From: Piper betle
Taxonomy: Eukaryota; Streptophyta; Magnoliopsida; Piperales; Piperaceae
Direction of reading: 5' to 3'
NCBI GenBank assembly: GCA_033002965.1
Contig: JAURVB010002731.1
Coordinates: 1-64,000 of the forward strand
DNA length: 64,000 nucleotides
The notes under the pieces were generated by a model. It was not told where the DNA came from. It ran no database searches and worked only from the letters and a program-made list of their open reading frames with translations. Position numbers and translations under genes: made by a program. Positions 11,611-24,470 of the stretch are shown piece by piece; position 1 is the first letter of the stretch, and each line of letters opens with the position of its first letter.

Positions 11611-14600
11611 CTAGTTTTCTGATCTTTGCAGCTTGAGTCTCAATGCTTCAATGACAGCAGAGAAATCCTGGTCCCCAAGATTGAGAGTCTTGGCTACCTT
11701 GTAAAGCTCATTTGCTGCAGCAGCAATGGGGGTGGGTTGAGAAACCGTCTCTGCCAAGCCCAGAGCTAGCCGTAGATCCTAAAATCATCAAGTGCACACA
11801 ACTAAGACACATAAAAATATGAAACTTGATTTGGGTGAACATTATCACTCACCTTCTGCTGGTGTTTGAGAGGAAATGCAGTAGGATATGTTGCTTTGAC
11901 CATGGAAGGGCCTTTCATTGAGAACATTGGGGCGCTTATGGCCCCTCGAGAAACCACCTATAATGAGACAATGATCCATATGAACACAAGCAGGAACGTT
12001 CATTTTGAAGAGGTTATATACAAACATTTACATGCATGATACCTCTACGAGAACGTTAGGATCCAGACCAGCTTTCTCACTGAGAAGTATGCCTTCGGAA
12101 AAAGAAGCCATCATGCTGCAATTAACAGGATATAATTTTGGGACAGCAATTACTCAGTATGAGAAAGGAAATTCAATAGAGCAGTACGTATTATATCAAG
12201 GCTTAGTGCATTTGGAGTCACCTTCCCATGACCATGTTAATGACGAGTTTCATGGCAGCTCCATTTCCAACTTCCCCCAAGAAAAATTTTGACTGCAAGC
12301 CCATCAATTAAGTAGCTAAACGAAAATGCATACAGAAAACTTAGAAGCAACTAGACAACCACGGTTGAGGATTACTGACTTTGCCCATGATGTCCAGAAG
12401 AGGTGCAACCTTTTCATATAGAAACTGATCACCTGTAAAACATTAGTAACGTTGGATAGTCTTATTAATTCTATCAGTGAAATTGAGTGAATGCACATGC
12501 CCAATAGAAATAAAGAGACCATTGATATGCATGAGATTTACTATATCACTCTTCATGATAGATCAACACACCAAATACTTGTAAGTCCAAAAAATTAATC
12601 CGGAATAATCACCTGCTGTCAAAAAAATCAATTGGCCATCTTCGGCAGGCTTTTTGGAACCCGAAACAGGTGCCTAAACAGAAACAACTTTGGTTTGCAA
12701 TCTAGTCAGAAATACTTCTTCATATTTCATCATATATCATCTTCAAATTGAATATATTAATGCTTCCCACATTACAAGCAAATCTGCTCAATAGAAAAAG
12801 AAAGAAACTAAAATCACTAAATTAATAGAGTTACAAAGGTCTTACCTCAAGAAACATTGCCCCTGTAGCTTTTATTTTAGAACTAATCAATTTTGAAGTG
12901 TCACCATCAACTGTCGAGACATCAATATACCTGGAACCACCGATGCAAGGTCATCTAACAATTTAAGATTCACAGCATGCAATGAATGAAGGACATGCTT
13001 CAGAAACAATATAGAACATTAGCAACCTTTCTGTGGGACACGAATAAAAGAACAAGAAAAAAGGGAAAATGATAAAAATAATAGTCATGTACCATTATTA
13101 CATAGAGCTGTATGCCCTACACTTGTTAAGTTTTGGAATTGTTGACATAGCTCACACAATGAACCATGTTCTTTCAGCATGTTTGAGCGCATCCAGGTAA
13201 CATTGGATAGCATTTTAGGTTTTGCTACTTGGCATGTAGTTAAAAATGAGCAAGGTTATAATTGATATGTTCAAGGAAAGAAGTTTATTTTAGAGTTATC
13301 TTGGGGATTGACATAACCCATATTTTAACCACCTAGGTGTATTTCTACCTTAGCATTCTGAATAAATTAAGCATGTCTCTATGCTAAACGTAATGACTTC
13401 TAATGGCAAACAGAACGAAGAAAACTGGGTATAGTTTAACTCTTCATTTCCTTGACCAGAGAGGTTTGATGAAATGTAAGTTGGAACTCCACTAGGTATC
13501 TACAGTATATACAGTAAACGCCCATAGAAAGCATCCTTCATCTGCCAAGCCACTAAATTCGATATTTCCCAGATATACAGATTACAGAGTCCAAAACAAA
13601 CCATATAATAACTGTTACTCTTTCTTTTATTTGGTATACGATTAGAGATCCATAAGATGGTGTCTTAGGCTCTTAGCAAAACACACATCTTATAGAAGTG
13701 TAGCATCTTTTCATTAAACACTTGGTTCATACCCTTTTCCTGAACTCATTCCACTAGCAGCTCCTTGCTTACCACAAGCAACATCAACCTGAGGGGAGGG
13801 TTTGGGAAAATTAGGTTTGTCAACTATAAGGAGAATGTTACCTTCAAAATGAAATGGAAATTAAGCAGACAAAACATGTGCTTACAGCACTTTCAGGATC
13901 AGCAAGTATTGCGAATGTTAAGTCACATGAAGAAGCAACTTCTTCTGGTGAAGGTTTATATCTAAAAACAGAAAATCAAATATTCATTAAGACAAAAAAC
14001 ATCATCTGATTAACAATATATAAAGGGTCACCAAGCATCCATTTCAAAATGTATTTGGAAACAGAGACAATTGAAGAATTTGTATCCGTAAGTCTTAAAT
14101 TTGTTACTCCATGAAGATTGATGAGGACACAAATGGATTGTAGATGAATCAGCACTTAAATGTCTAATGAAAGTCAACATTATACCTGACAAAGCTTATG
14201 TAAATGAACAAAAAGAAAATTCTCAATAAACCATACAAAAACTCACTTGGCACCTAACTTCAAGAGTGGGTCACATTTGCTGCTAGTTCTATTCCAGACA
14301 GTAACATCGCACCTACAAAAAATGAACATTTGGGGTCAAATGTTCCCTCAGTTTATTTAATTACATAGTTTAAGAAGTATTCAAATATGCAACATACCCA
14401 GCCTTTAGAAGGTTTTGTGCCATGGGAGAACCCATGATTCCCAGACCTAAAAATCCTATACTTGTTGGAAATCCTTCTGTTATCGTATACAAACAACAAA
14501 AAATAAAATCGTTCAACAGATTTCATGCTCGTGGACGATTGTATGGTAAATTAAAAATTAAATCAAAAAAATCTAACCAAAATATTGAATTGAACAAAAT

Positions 14601-15398
14601 CAGAGGAAATGTGCATTAACTTTCAAGGTCTTTCATAAAAAAAGGGTTATCAAATCTCAAAGTTAGAATAGTAAGAAAACAACAGTTTGAAGAGAGCTTG
14701 AGGCATTTTCGGGTTATCTAAACCAAAAATTTTATTGATTAGCCCCCCCAAAAAGTCTAACCTGAAACAACCTGAGGCACGTGACATCTAAGAACCAAAA
14801 ATGCAGAGCCATATTAAAACACAAACTGATCGGAAAAATTATTTTGGTAGTTTCCTTAATCGCGTTCACAGAAGAATCAACGGTAAGTTCATAGAAATTG
14901 ACGCCTTGTAGCAGGAAGCTCAAGAGGTAGACGTGCCCCATTTATCAATAAGATTCCTCAGTTTGGCTAAAATGAGAACATAACCAGTCACCCTGGGGTA
15001 GTACAACGGCATATTTTACCTTAAAATGCCCTTCTACAAGTGTATCAGAACAATAATGAATTAGGCATCAGCATACCATGTGGAAATTAAACTAAACAAG
15101 ATTACTCCAACAACATACGCTCATGCAGGTGCAGAAACAACTCTAAACAATTCTTATTGGTAAATAAGATTGCAAAATTCACCAATTTCCACACAAAAAA
15201 AAGTTTACCACTATATTCAGAGATGGTAGCTTGAGAAGTGACAATGCTGGGAGAACGGGGCGAGAAGGATCGAGCAGGTACCAGCTTCGGAGAGCAGGGG
15301 AAGGGCGTGAGGGAGGTGGAGGAGTGGAGTGGGGAAGAGGTAGGCGTGGGAAGAAGAGAGAGCGAGAAGTGGCGAGGGTGGAGATGTAGCTTGGCCAT
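11611..15398 (-). CDS. GLYR2: Glyoxylate/succinic semialdehyde reductase, organellar type (12 exons)
   Basis: This NADPH-dependent enzyme reduces glyoxylate to glycolate and succinic semialdehyde to 4-hydroxybutyrate, detoxifying photorespiratory and GABA-shunt aldehydes. Exons (minus strand, first to last): 15209-15398, 14398-14476, 14247-14312, 13886-13961, 13733-13788, 12846-12930, 12613-12673, 12380-12432, 12222-12292, 12043-12115, 11853-11957, 11611-11778. All introns are GT-AG and the phases join without error to a 360-residue protein. Residues 1-60 are Ser/Pro-rich and basic, like a transit peptide. The Rossmann motif [15 protein letters not shown] is at 72-86, the beta-hydroxyacid dehydrogenase substrate segment [11 protein letters not shown] follows at about 184-194, and the catalytic Lys is in [11 protein letters not shown] (Lys237). 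I chose the ATG at 15398 (context gccATGGcc); an in-frame ATG at 15497 would add 33 residues without transit-peptide character. Length and motifs match the plastid/mitochondrial isoform rather than cytosolic GLYR1. The gene looks functional. Confidence 0.93.
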
Positions 15399-15499
15399 GG
15401 CCAGAAGGAGAACGATAACGGTCGAAGACTCGAAGCTCAACTCAACTGGAGCTTCGATTATGGATTGGGGTTGGCCATCTCGCCGACCACGGCCCATTT

Positions 15500-17610
15500 G
15501 AATCGGATTGGTTAATCGTTTTTTTTTAATAATAAATATAAAATAAAAAAATAAAATTAATTTTTCGAATGTACATAGGTTTTTAAGGTCTATTCGAGCT
15601 CATTCAGGTCTACGTCAAAATATTAATAAATGGTAGTTTTTGTGTGAATCTAGATTTTAATTGGCCAAATATAAATAAAATTTTGTCAAATTAAATATTT
15701 TTGCATAGATATACGGTGCTTTTTAACCTAGATATATGCACTACAAAAAAACCATATTTTTTTGCACTTCATTAAGGTTAAGATATACTAGAAAATTGTG
15801 AAAAAATAGCATGATAAAAAGTAAGGTAGTTAAAAAATTTTACATGATTATTTATCTACAAATGTATAAAAAAATGTTAATTTTTTTCCTATGACGTGAA
15901 AAAATTACGGTGAAAAAGAAAAATTTTCTAATGGTTTTTGGTGTTTTTTTTACAAGAGCAAAAAAGTCATTTTTTATAGTGACATTAAACTTAGGCAATG
16001 AATATGCATATTTGACATTGCAGCTTCAATCATCAACGGTTAATTTCCTTGTAAATTTCTACTTTAAAATAAAAAATATTTATAAATTAATTATTCACAC
16101 AATTATATGATATTGGATCTTCTTCATTCGGAAGGCTTAAAATTGATTTATTTTTAGTAGTACAAATTGTTTTACTTACAGATATTCTCTTCAATAATTC
16201 CTTTCCTTTTTCTTCTTCAAAACACTTGTCAATATTATTCATGATAAGCTAATACATGGCAGATGGAAAACATTCATATACAACTTGTTGAGAAACAATG
16301 TTCATGCTCACACTCATATTTCATACACCAAATACAATTTTGAAAATTTGGTTGAATTTGTAAACCTGCTAACCCTATATGACTGAAAATTTAAAAGATT
16401 AAATGGTAAAAACTATGATCTCATTTAAATGAGAACATTCTCAGACCTCAATGATTTTGTTAGTTTTTGTGTTATTTGTTTATTTTTTCAATGAAATTAC
16501 CCCTTTTTATAAAATCCCTTTTATTTCTAAGTAACCTCATTTTGCTTTGAATTATTATTTTTTTCAAAAGGACAACCTAAGTTTTTTTCTTTTACCGAGG
16601 ATAACATCGCATTTGGTTGCAATGTTTTGAACACATTTATTGTCAAAATATAAAGTGACGATAACACATCAAATAAAAAAAATTGACAAAATATTAATAA
16701 AATATAAAATGATAAAAGCTATTTTTAAAAAGATTCGTAGAATGTTAGAAAAAATATGAGTGAGTCCTATTCATTTATTTTTTTAATGCATATCATTTTT
16801 TGTAAAATATAATTTTATTAGCTTTGTTATTTTTTATAATTGTAATAAAAAATATAATAAATTTATTCAAAAAAAATTATAAATTTTTTTATTACAACCA
16901 AACACCGTGTAATTGCCTGTTCACGACAACACATTTACTGATTGATTAGGACATGACAACAAGAAATTAGCCATGCCCGAGTGTGATCTGAGTCCGACCC
17001 TCGAGCCGCCCTTTTGGACTTGTTAGAGGGCGTGCGAGACACGGCCAGTCTACATTGCGGTACAAATGCCCCCGTCCCATCGACAACTGTGCCCATCACA
17101 TCAATTCCCAACTTGACGCACGTTTGCGCGCCCCCGTCTAGTCCTCCCATTTATTTCCGTGCCACAGTCTCCTCCACGTGTTCCCCAGCATCCAATCCCA
17201 TCCGTCCATTTCCACAAATCCACGGACAAAAGCGACGCCTAGCGGTAAATTTGACAACATTCATGTCCTCGGTTACCCCCCTTCCTAATTGCGCCCACCT
17301 TCCACTCAAGATACACCAGCCGAACTTGTCTATCGCTCACCTATCTCCTTCCCAATCCACTATTTGGGGCCTTCAGAAAAAGGCTAAAAACTTTGACAAA
17401 CTGCAAGCCAGCCCTGGACCCCCATTATCCCCTTATTACTCACTCACACACCACCATTACTGTACAGAGAGGATTAGTAGGTGACATATGTTATCTTCGA
17501 GCGACGTAGAAAGTGCCATCCACGATCATCAAGTGTTAGACTTGGCTCCACCGACACCCATCCCACTTTATTACAATAACATACAGCTATTATTCTATTC
17601 GCTCGAATCA
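15500..17610. other. Intergenic DNA, AT-rich, with a GC-richer block at 16970-17480
   Basis: The first part (15500-16960) is AT-rich and shows no gene; its right-hand neighbour of the reductase start must hold that gene's promoter. The block 16970-17480 has balanced composition, a G-box-like CACGTG (near 17176) and a 156-codon open frame on the plus strand (17014-17484) that resembles no family and is Pro/Ser-rich, so I treat it as chance. It could be a promoter remnant. Confidence 0.5.
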
Positions 17611-17613
17611 TAC

Positions 17614-17662
<49 letters not shown>
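17611..17662. repeat. (TA)n microsatellite
   Basis: An almost pure TA run of about 50 bp, with two CA interruptions at its left end. It lies in the 3' flank of the NHL gene. Confidence 0.9.
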
Positions 17663-17665
<3 letters not shown>

Positions 17666-18025
17666 CTCATGCACACACAAAGAAAAGTATGAATGAGAAT
17701 CAATAATAACCGCTATCCACCTTGTTGGGTTTAGGAGATGACAATCGACAAACAAACATTTGGCATACAACAGGCCATCAAGTAAAACAGGATTCTCGTA
17801 CAAATTAATGACTAAAGATGAGAAAATTAGAAGAGTAACAAATGAGAATGGATGATTGGAGGTCACAGCCAGCTCGCTAAGCTAAACACAAAAATATACA
17901 TTTTCATGGAAATTGGAAGGGAATTGAGCAAAAGCGAAATAAGAAAACCAATTTCTCAAGAATTTGATCATCAGGTTGATAGTTTATACGTATTGAGTAC
18001 GTACTAGTATGTATAAGGCGGTCGA

Positions 18026-18790
18026 TCAAATCTGCCATTTCCAGATCTTGAAACGGAGCTTGACCTTGCACTTGGCGTCGGCGCCGGAGACGGAGGCGGC
18101 CTTGGCCCGGCCCTTGGGAACGGGCGTGGTGATACCGTCGCAGGCGACTTTGATCCCTACCCGCTTCGTCTTCAACCCGCCCACCTTCACCTTCACCTTC
18201 GTCTCCAGCTCGACGGCCAGCGGCAGCGAGCTCCGCCTCCTCAGATCCGACCGGAGCGCCGCCGCCGCGCCGGGCTCCACCTCCTTTGCCCCGCCGCTGC
18301 TCGCCGCCGACTTCAGCGTGGTGGTGTTTTTGGTGCCGTGGGTGAAGGCCGGGAAGGAGCCGTTGGCGAGGTCGGCGCCGGCGAAGGAGACGGAGACGGA
18401 GATCGGGTCGTAGGAGAACACCAGCTTCTTGTTCGGGTTGCGGGCGGTTAACGATATGTCGATGAGAGCGCTCACCTTTGCCGGGGACGAGCCGGAGAGG
18501 TTGAAGGTGGCGAGTTGGAAGGAGGAGACGGAGAAGGAGGGGCGTTCGGGGCGGTAGAGGAACCAGAGGACGCCGGCGGCGATGGCGGCGAGGAGGAGGA
18601 GGGCGAGGAGGAGGAGGGTAAACCAGCAGCAGCAGAGGCAGCAGCGGCTTCGGCGGCGGCGGCGGGGAGGCTTGGGCGGGGTGGGGCGGTAGGCGGGGCG
18701 GGTGGCGTTGTAGAGCTGGCCCTTGGTGGCTGGGAAGGTAGGGGGGTTGGAGGGAGGTGGCTTGGCTGATGGGAACACGCGGTCCGCCAT
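18026..18790 (-). CDS. NDR1/HIN1-like (NHL, LEA_2 family) membrane protein
   Basis: NHL proteins are single-pass plasma-membrane proteins, several of them induced by pathogens or stress and linked to basal defence. This one is 254 residues when started at MADRVFPSAK. Residues 1-48 are a Pro-rich cytosolic tail ending in RRRRRSR; residues 50-55 are a Cys cluster (CCLCCC) that could be acylated; residues 57-79 are one membrane span (LLLLALLLLAAIAAGVLW core). The LEA_2 domain follows, with ISLTARNPNKKLVFSYD (about 112-128) containing the NPN motif typical of the family, and an NxT glycosylation site in GTKNTTTLK. There are no introns, as is common for NHL genes. The coding region is very GC-rich, in strong contrast to both flanks. 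The upstream in-frame ATG (18838) is less likely because MADR is the usual family start. A long antisense frame over the same bases is a by-product of the GC content. Confidence 0.92.
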   Translation of the reverse strand: MADRVFPSAKPPPSNPPTFPATKGQLYNATRPAYRPTPPKPPRRRRRSRCCLCCCWFTLLLLALLLLAAIAAGVLWFLYRPERPSFSVSSFQLATFNLSGSSPAKVSALIDISLTARNPNKKLVFSYDPISVSVSFAGADLANGSFPAFTHGTKNTTTLKSAASSGGAKEVEPGAAAALRSDLRRRSSLPLAVELETKVKVKVGGLKTKRVGIKVACDGITTPVPKGRAKAASVSGADAKCKVKLRFKIWKWQI

Positions 18791-18839
18791 ATCTCCTTCC
18801 TGCAAAGTGCAAACCAAGGAAGGTGGAAGGAGGTACAAC

Positions 18840-20801
18840 TACACTATGTGGAAGGTGGAAGAAGGAGACGAAGGATTTTTTTTTCTAAATAATTCTTTTA
18901 AAAAAATTACAATATTAGAAAAAGGTTATCTTGATAATCCTAAAAATTATATGCACGTTAAAATATATATGGCATTAACATTTACAAATGTATTTCAAAA
19001 TAAATGAGTTAAGTTTTTATGGTGTAGCAGGCCCACTGTATAATTATATATTTTTTAGATTTTATATTAACAAAAACTTTTTAAGTTGATATCTAACTCA
19101 TAGTTTTAAAATAAGAATCGGCCGTTAAATCGAATTAGAAGAAAGTCATTTAATTGATTGATAGAAAGTCATTAAATCAGATTAATTAATAAAAATTAGA
19201 CACAAATTGATTATTTGATTCAGTCAAAGTTAATATATTATTAGTTATAAAATATATTAATTTAAAATTACATTGTATAGTATATTTTATATTATTATAT
19301 ATATATATATTATATTTTTAAATTATTTAAAATTAATTATTATTATTTAATTAAAATCAAATCAATTTTTAATTATGAAAATACTACATACTATTATTTT
19401 TGAATTGAACAATATATTAAATCCCCTCCGAATTTTTTCTTATGTTTTTCTATCAATTCTTTTATTAATATTTGTTTCAAATAAAGCAGATTTAACAAGT
19501 GTACCTATTCTCCAAATTTATGTTATTATACTATAACAAGGAATAATATATTAAAATTTAAAACTTTGTCATTACATGGCAAACCATGTGCAACCTATTT
19601 TACAAATTGATTCTAATTTTATAAATAAATTTTAAAAAAAATAAGAGATTGACTATAATTTCATATAATATCTTAGAGATATTTTAATTTTTTTAAAAAA
19701 ATTCTAATTGAATGACAAGTTATAATAATTTACTTATTTTGTAATTTTGTTGCGTTCTAATTGGTTGAATATCTTACTTGTTATTAGAGTCTAACCCTAG
19801 AGTCTAACTTTTAATACCCTTTTAAAAGTAGGTAAGAATAATTGAGGGATATTTAACCTAAGTTAAAATTTCTAATTCTAGTTAATTTACATCTACGCTT
19901 GTTTATTAATCATTTAAAATAAAAAAATCCTAGCTAAATTAAATAGTTATTATTAACTATTAAGTAAAAAAATAGTTCGAATATAATTATACATAATTAA
20001 AACTTATAAAGTTCTATTCTAATATAATAATATAAAGTAAGGTTTAGAATTTATTATTATAAAAAGGTGATTGCCCTTTTACATCGACGGTGTCAGTGAG
20101 GGGCTGCCGCCGATGAAAGTAGGGCAGGCCCCATTTTTTAATTTTTTTATACATTTATGTAGCGTCCTACAAATTTTAATGTGACCCTACTTATATACTT
20201 ATGACAATAAAAAATTTAGGAATGTATGTAGCGTCAGCGTTTATGTATAGTGTCCACCTTTAGACGCTACATATTTTAATTTCTTTTATATTAAAATTTT
20301 AAATTAATTATCTTATAATAATTATAAAAGAATTATATATATATATATATAATAAACGGTGCTTTATTTCATTATAAACTAAAAAATATTTATTAAACTT
20401 ATATATTTATTAAAGTTTTATAAATAAGCATTTGAAGTATTTCTATATATCTAAATTAAAAATGTATTTATTAAGTTTACGTCTATTTTTAAACAGCATT
20501 TCTAATTGAATGTTTTGAACAAGTGAATGAAAATTAAATATTTTAAAAGAATATACTTATTAAACATATGTATTTATTAAACGTTGTAAATAGTTATTTG
20601 AAGTAAATTCTAGATATCTAAATTAAAAAATGTATTTATTGAACCTATGTTTTTTTCTTTGTAAAGTAAAAGAATTTTTTTAAAAATGAATTAAGATTAA
20701 ACATTTTAAAAAAATTACCTTGTAATGGAGTCTAAGATGTTAATTAGATGTACTATTTTATCTTTAATTAGGATTTATTTTTCATAAAGCTTCTTCCAAA
20801 A
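18840..20801. other. AT-rich intergenic DNA with small repeat remnants
   Basis: No gene is recognisable. A short stretch at 20073-20280 has more GC and contains a small inverted repeat: ATGTAGCGTC near 20226-20235 faces GACGCTACAT near 20263-20272, with another ATGTAGCGTC near 20157-20166. This may be a MITE or transposon end, but no target duplication was found. Confidence 0.5.
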
Positions 20802-20824
20802 TTTTAATAGAAGATTATGAGGCC
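20802..20824 (+). repeat. Left copy of a 23-bp direct repeat flanking the LTR-like unit
   Basis: The 23 bp starting TTTTAATAGAA match 23813-23835 at 21 of 23 positions; both mismatches are G/A transitions. The copies border the unit between them exactly. Confidence 0.75.
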
Positions 20825-23812
20825 CGTAAAACCCACGACTTGAGTCAGGGTTTTATATTCAGAACCTGTCGGTTCAACCGTTAGTTTCGAGTTGAGTCAG
20901 ATTCAGAACACATGTACTGAGTCGACGCCAGTCACGTATATGAGCTATGAGGGTCATGCATACCCAAGTATATGATGATAACGTCATGAACACAGCAGAA
21001 CAGAATGAGTTATCAGATATATGAGAGTATGCTAGTTACTTTTTTTATTTTTATATATAGTGGATCGTAGAATTAGTTTTAGGCTGTTTACCACGTTAGG
21101 ACGCGTTACGGGCAGTTTGGATGGGTTGATAGTTGTAAAGCATATCATTGTGATGTTTTGGTGTTTGTTTGATTTTACAGGATTGTTCTCAATTTTTATG
21201 GAAAATTTTTTTGGATTTATGGCGACTTAATTATTATTCTTAACTCGAGCTGGAGACGAGTCAAGTAATATTTACAAGTTTGCCACCAGCCCTTTTCTTC
21301 CCTCCCAACGTTTTCTTCCCCAAACGCTTGCCCCGACGCCGCCCCCGTGCAGCATTGCCGCCGCCACTGTCGACGTTGCTCGGCCGCTAGCGTCACCGCC
21401 TAGCCTTGCCACGGCGTTGCTATGCCGCCCCGACCAACCCAGACCACTGTTTGGCCATTGCGATGCCGGAATCACCGTGCCTAGCGCCGCGCCTGGGTTG
21501 TGCCCGCGTCGCCGATCGCGCAGCCGGCGACCGTCGCCACCGCGATCCAGCTTTAGCCTCGACACCCTCGACCACCCAGTGACCTTCCCCAACCGGAGCG
21601 GAGGCCATCGCCGCCCAGGCCGGCCAGATCTAGCTACCCATCGCCACCGGCCCTGTTTTAGCCATTTTCTGGCGAGGCACCACCTCCGCCGACCATGTCG
21701 ACACCGTAGACGCGTCGGGCTCGCCGAGCCGGTTCCAATGGTACCCAATACTATTGCTTTCCAGCCAGTGGACGCCGCCAACAGTTGTCGCCGGAAAACC
21801 GTCGGAAGCTGCCGGAAAACTACTGAAATCTGCCGGAAAACTGTTGGAACTTGCCGGAAAACTGGATTCGCTGAAATTGACAGAATCTTTCGCGGAGCTC
21901 ATCTAGTCGAGCCCGATCGAGCTTCGGACGCCGATAAGCGCCGAATTCGAGTTTCGAGACGCATGACAAAACCCTAGCAGTCGGCAATTGTCGACGACAA
22001 GAGGTATAATTACCTCTGATTTGATTATTTAAAATTAATGACTGTTAGCACAACATGATGGGATTGATTGATTGACATGATAAAAGTTCGAGCATGAAAG
22101 AAGTAATGATATGCATGATTTGATTGGTAATGGATAAATGTAAGTGATCTAATGAGGTAGATCGAGTCGGAGCATGATAAGGGTTCACGACATAAGTTAG
22201 AAAAACATAATAAAATTGGCTATGAATAGGATGAGTTAGGATTATTTGCATTTATGATTATTTGATTGTTGATTGTGATAGATGATTATTATGTTGTGTG
22301 ATATTTATTGAGTTTGATGCATCATTTAGTTAGTGGGCGTTAGTATTTAGTTTTGATGTGTAGGTACGGAGTAAGAGCTCGCCGCCTAAGCGCGATGACA
22401 CGCTTGGAGCTTCTACCAGGTCCGTTTAGGACTCGACTCTGTTTTACGCTCTTCTATTGTATGTTTATTTTATTATCTGCAGGACGTGTTAAGTGGCGTT
22501 TTATCGGATCCCACTTAACTCGGGCCATTTAACCGAACAGTTTTCCGGATTAATAACCCCTCGAGGATGAGATCCCTCAAGGATAATTTTGAAAACAAGA
22601 TCCACCACAAGTTGCCTTCGGGCCTATTATATAAATCCCTACCCAGCACTATATATATATGTAGTTTTCGTGTTTTCAGTGAGACGAGAGATAGAGAAAC
22701 CGACTGCACGTACCATGAGCGGATGTCGTGACAGTCAAAGCGGGCTCTGGATTAGTGCCAGCGGACTGTTCCATTCCCGAGGGATCCTGACAACTCCGCG
22801 TTTGAGTTCCTCACACCCGGAGAACGTGGAGGTTTACGGGTACTGTTTAGTACAGTCGCATGTCCGGACTTGTGGTTCAAAGGGTACTAAAGGCGACTGC
22901 CTGAGAGTACTCGGCCTTCGTGCTCAAGGCCAGGAGAAATATGGAGGTAAGGAGAGGGCTTAGGATTTGAGACCAAAAAAATGAAGTAAGAAAATGTCGA
23001 GAGCGGCATCAGCAGCAGCAGATCAGTAAGTTCGGGATGCTACCGGGTCTGCAGCCCAGTGGCTCCTCAGTAGTGCCCTTCAGAGTGTTCACGTGGAGTA
23101 TATGATGTTTTCTTTCATATGAGAGTTTGCTCTCATAGCCAGCTTGTTATAGTTATTTTATTTTCCGGACCAGTAACACTTGTTACTGACGTGTTTTTAT
23201 ACTATATGTAGGTAACAATTACGAGTTGGAGGAGCCAGTTTGGACGGAGGAGCACTGTTGTCGCTTGCACACATGTCAGTCAATTGAGTGTTTACATTGT
23301 GTTTATGATATTATTATATGATGTGATTAAATGCTTAAGATATGATGATATGATGTAATTAAGTACTAAGAGATGATGAGATGATGTGAACATGAATAGA
23401 TTGCGCAATGGCAGTGTAGTGGGTTGAGACCCAAGTTTCAAAATGAGTTACAACATGTTAGATTTTGTATTTTGTATGAATGAAATTGTTTGATATATGG
23501 TTATATATATATTTGCATATGTATATTTGACAGGGTGGCCCCTAATTGCATTTTTAGGGGAAACTCTGTCCGTTATATTTTAAAATTCTTATTAATTTTT
23601 ATCGGGATTGTCTTGGTGTGTGCTTTGATTTGCATGTCATTCATGTAGTACCATGTTAGGGTTTGTGCATTCATCCATGCTTGAGAGTTGTATCTTTATC
23701 TTAAGACGCCGAGATTGGATCCTTATGAGTTAGGTTCGGGTTAGCCGACCTAACCGGGGCCTGTAACATACCGGTTCGGTTCATGAGCGTGAACCGGATT
23801 TGGGGTGTTACT
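20825..23812 (-). mobile_element. Large LTR-like repeat unit (solo-LTR candidate, gypsy type)
   Basis: Read on the minus strand, the unit starts GTAACACCCCAAATCC, a typical opening of long plant gypsy LTRs (TGTAACACCCC), and ends GTGGGTTTTAC. Its last ~205 bp (20825-21033) also form the end of the chimeric insert at about 1709-1915, where the terminus reads GGGTTTTACA, confirming this as an LTR terminus. No PBS follows at 20824 and no polypurine tract precedes 23812, so it is not the LTR of a visible full element. Internal features are a GC-rich part (21280-21990), four 21-bp repeats (21790-21873) and blocks shared in inverted order with 26.4-28.4 kb. Open frames in the GC-rich part resemble no protein. 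It lies between 23-bp direct repeats, too long for a normal LTR target duplication of about 5 bp. Confidence 0.68.
21790..21873 (+). repeat. Four tandem 21-bp repeats
   Basis: Each of four successive 21-bp units begins gccggaaaac, followed by a variable 11 bp. They lie at the 3' side of the GC-rich part of the LTR-like unit. Confidence 0.85.
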
Positions 23813-23835
23813 TTTTAATAGAAAATTATGAGACC
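23813..23835 (+). repeat. Right copy of the 23-bp direct repeat
   Basis: This matches 20802-20824 at 21 of 23 positions and begins directly after the ggggtgttac end of the LTR-like unit, as a target-site duplication would. Confidence 0.75.
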
Positions 23836-24470
23836 ACTAACATTCACTTAATCAACAAAACTTTAATAAAAGAATTTGGTTTAGTGTTTGACATGGGACG
23901 TTGATGGTTAATTGTACATTTTTTGCTAATTAGCTTTTGGTTAGAACATTAGGTTTACTACTAGTTAAATTGCAATCAAAATTATATTTTTCCTGCTCTT
24001 TAAACTTTAAATGAATCTCTATTTGAGCTCGCAAATCTCGAATAGAGCTTTTATTAAACTTTTTTTGGGTAATGTGATTGTTTGTTTTTTTACTAAGGGA
24101 TATGAGACAATACAAAACAAGAATCATAAAAAAATAAAATTTCATAAAAATAAATCACCCAAAGAGCTCTCACCTCTTCCCTCGCTCATCCACTTTCCAT
24201 TAATCTTCCAACAAACGTGGACAAAGTCTCCCGTTCGGGAGGGTGCTAGTCATGGCTTGTCTTGGTTTAGCGATTGGTGTAGGACTTGGGTTAAGGTGTT
24301 CATGCGTGCATAGGTTAGGACTCCATCATCCACTGGGCGTGTCTAGTCACACACACACACACATCTAGCCGCCTCTTGCTAGATTTGGTTAAAGGCCGGC
24401 CAGACCCAACCCACCACAATCAAATCTGGCGGAAGACAGTCGAACAACAAAATCTAGCCGCTACCAGCTC
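23836..24470. other. Intergenic DNA between the LTR-like unit and fold-back element A
   Basis: No gene or repeat end is recognised, apart from a short (CA)n run near 24347-24362. Confidence 0.5.

Noticed and set aside
15399..15497. Upstream in-frame start for the reductase
   Set aside because: The 33 extra residues lack transit-peptide features, and the ATG at 15398 has a better context and gives a normal family length.
17014..17484. 156-codon plus-strand frame
   Set aside because: There is no recognisable domain, no supported promoter and no splice context; kept only as a note in the intergenic entry.
17904..18812. 302-codon minus-strand frame and several plus-strand frames over the NHL gene
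   Set aside because: They are out-of-frame or antisense readings of the GC-rich NHL coding region, full of Pro/Arg runs. The LEA_2 frame (18026-18790) explains the sequence.
21272..21977. Long open frames on both strands (169 and 186 codons)
   Set aside because: They fall in the GC-rich part of the LTR-like unit, where stop codons are rare by composition, and encode only Arg/Pro-rich sequence with no family match.
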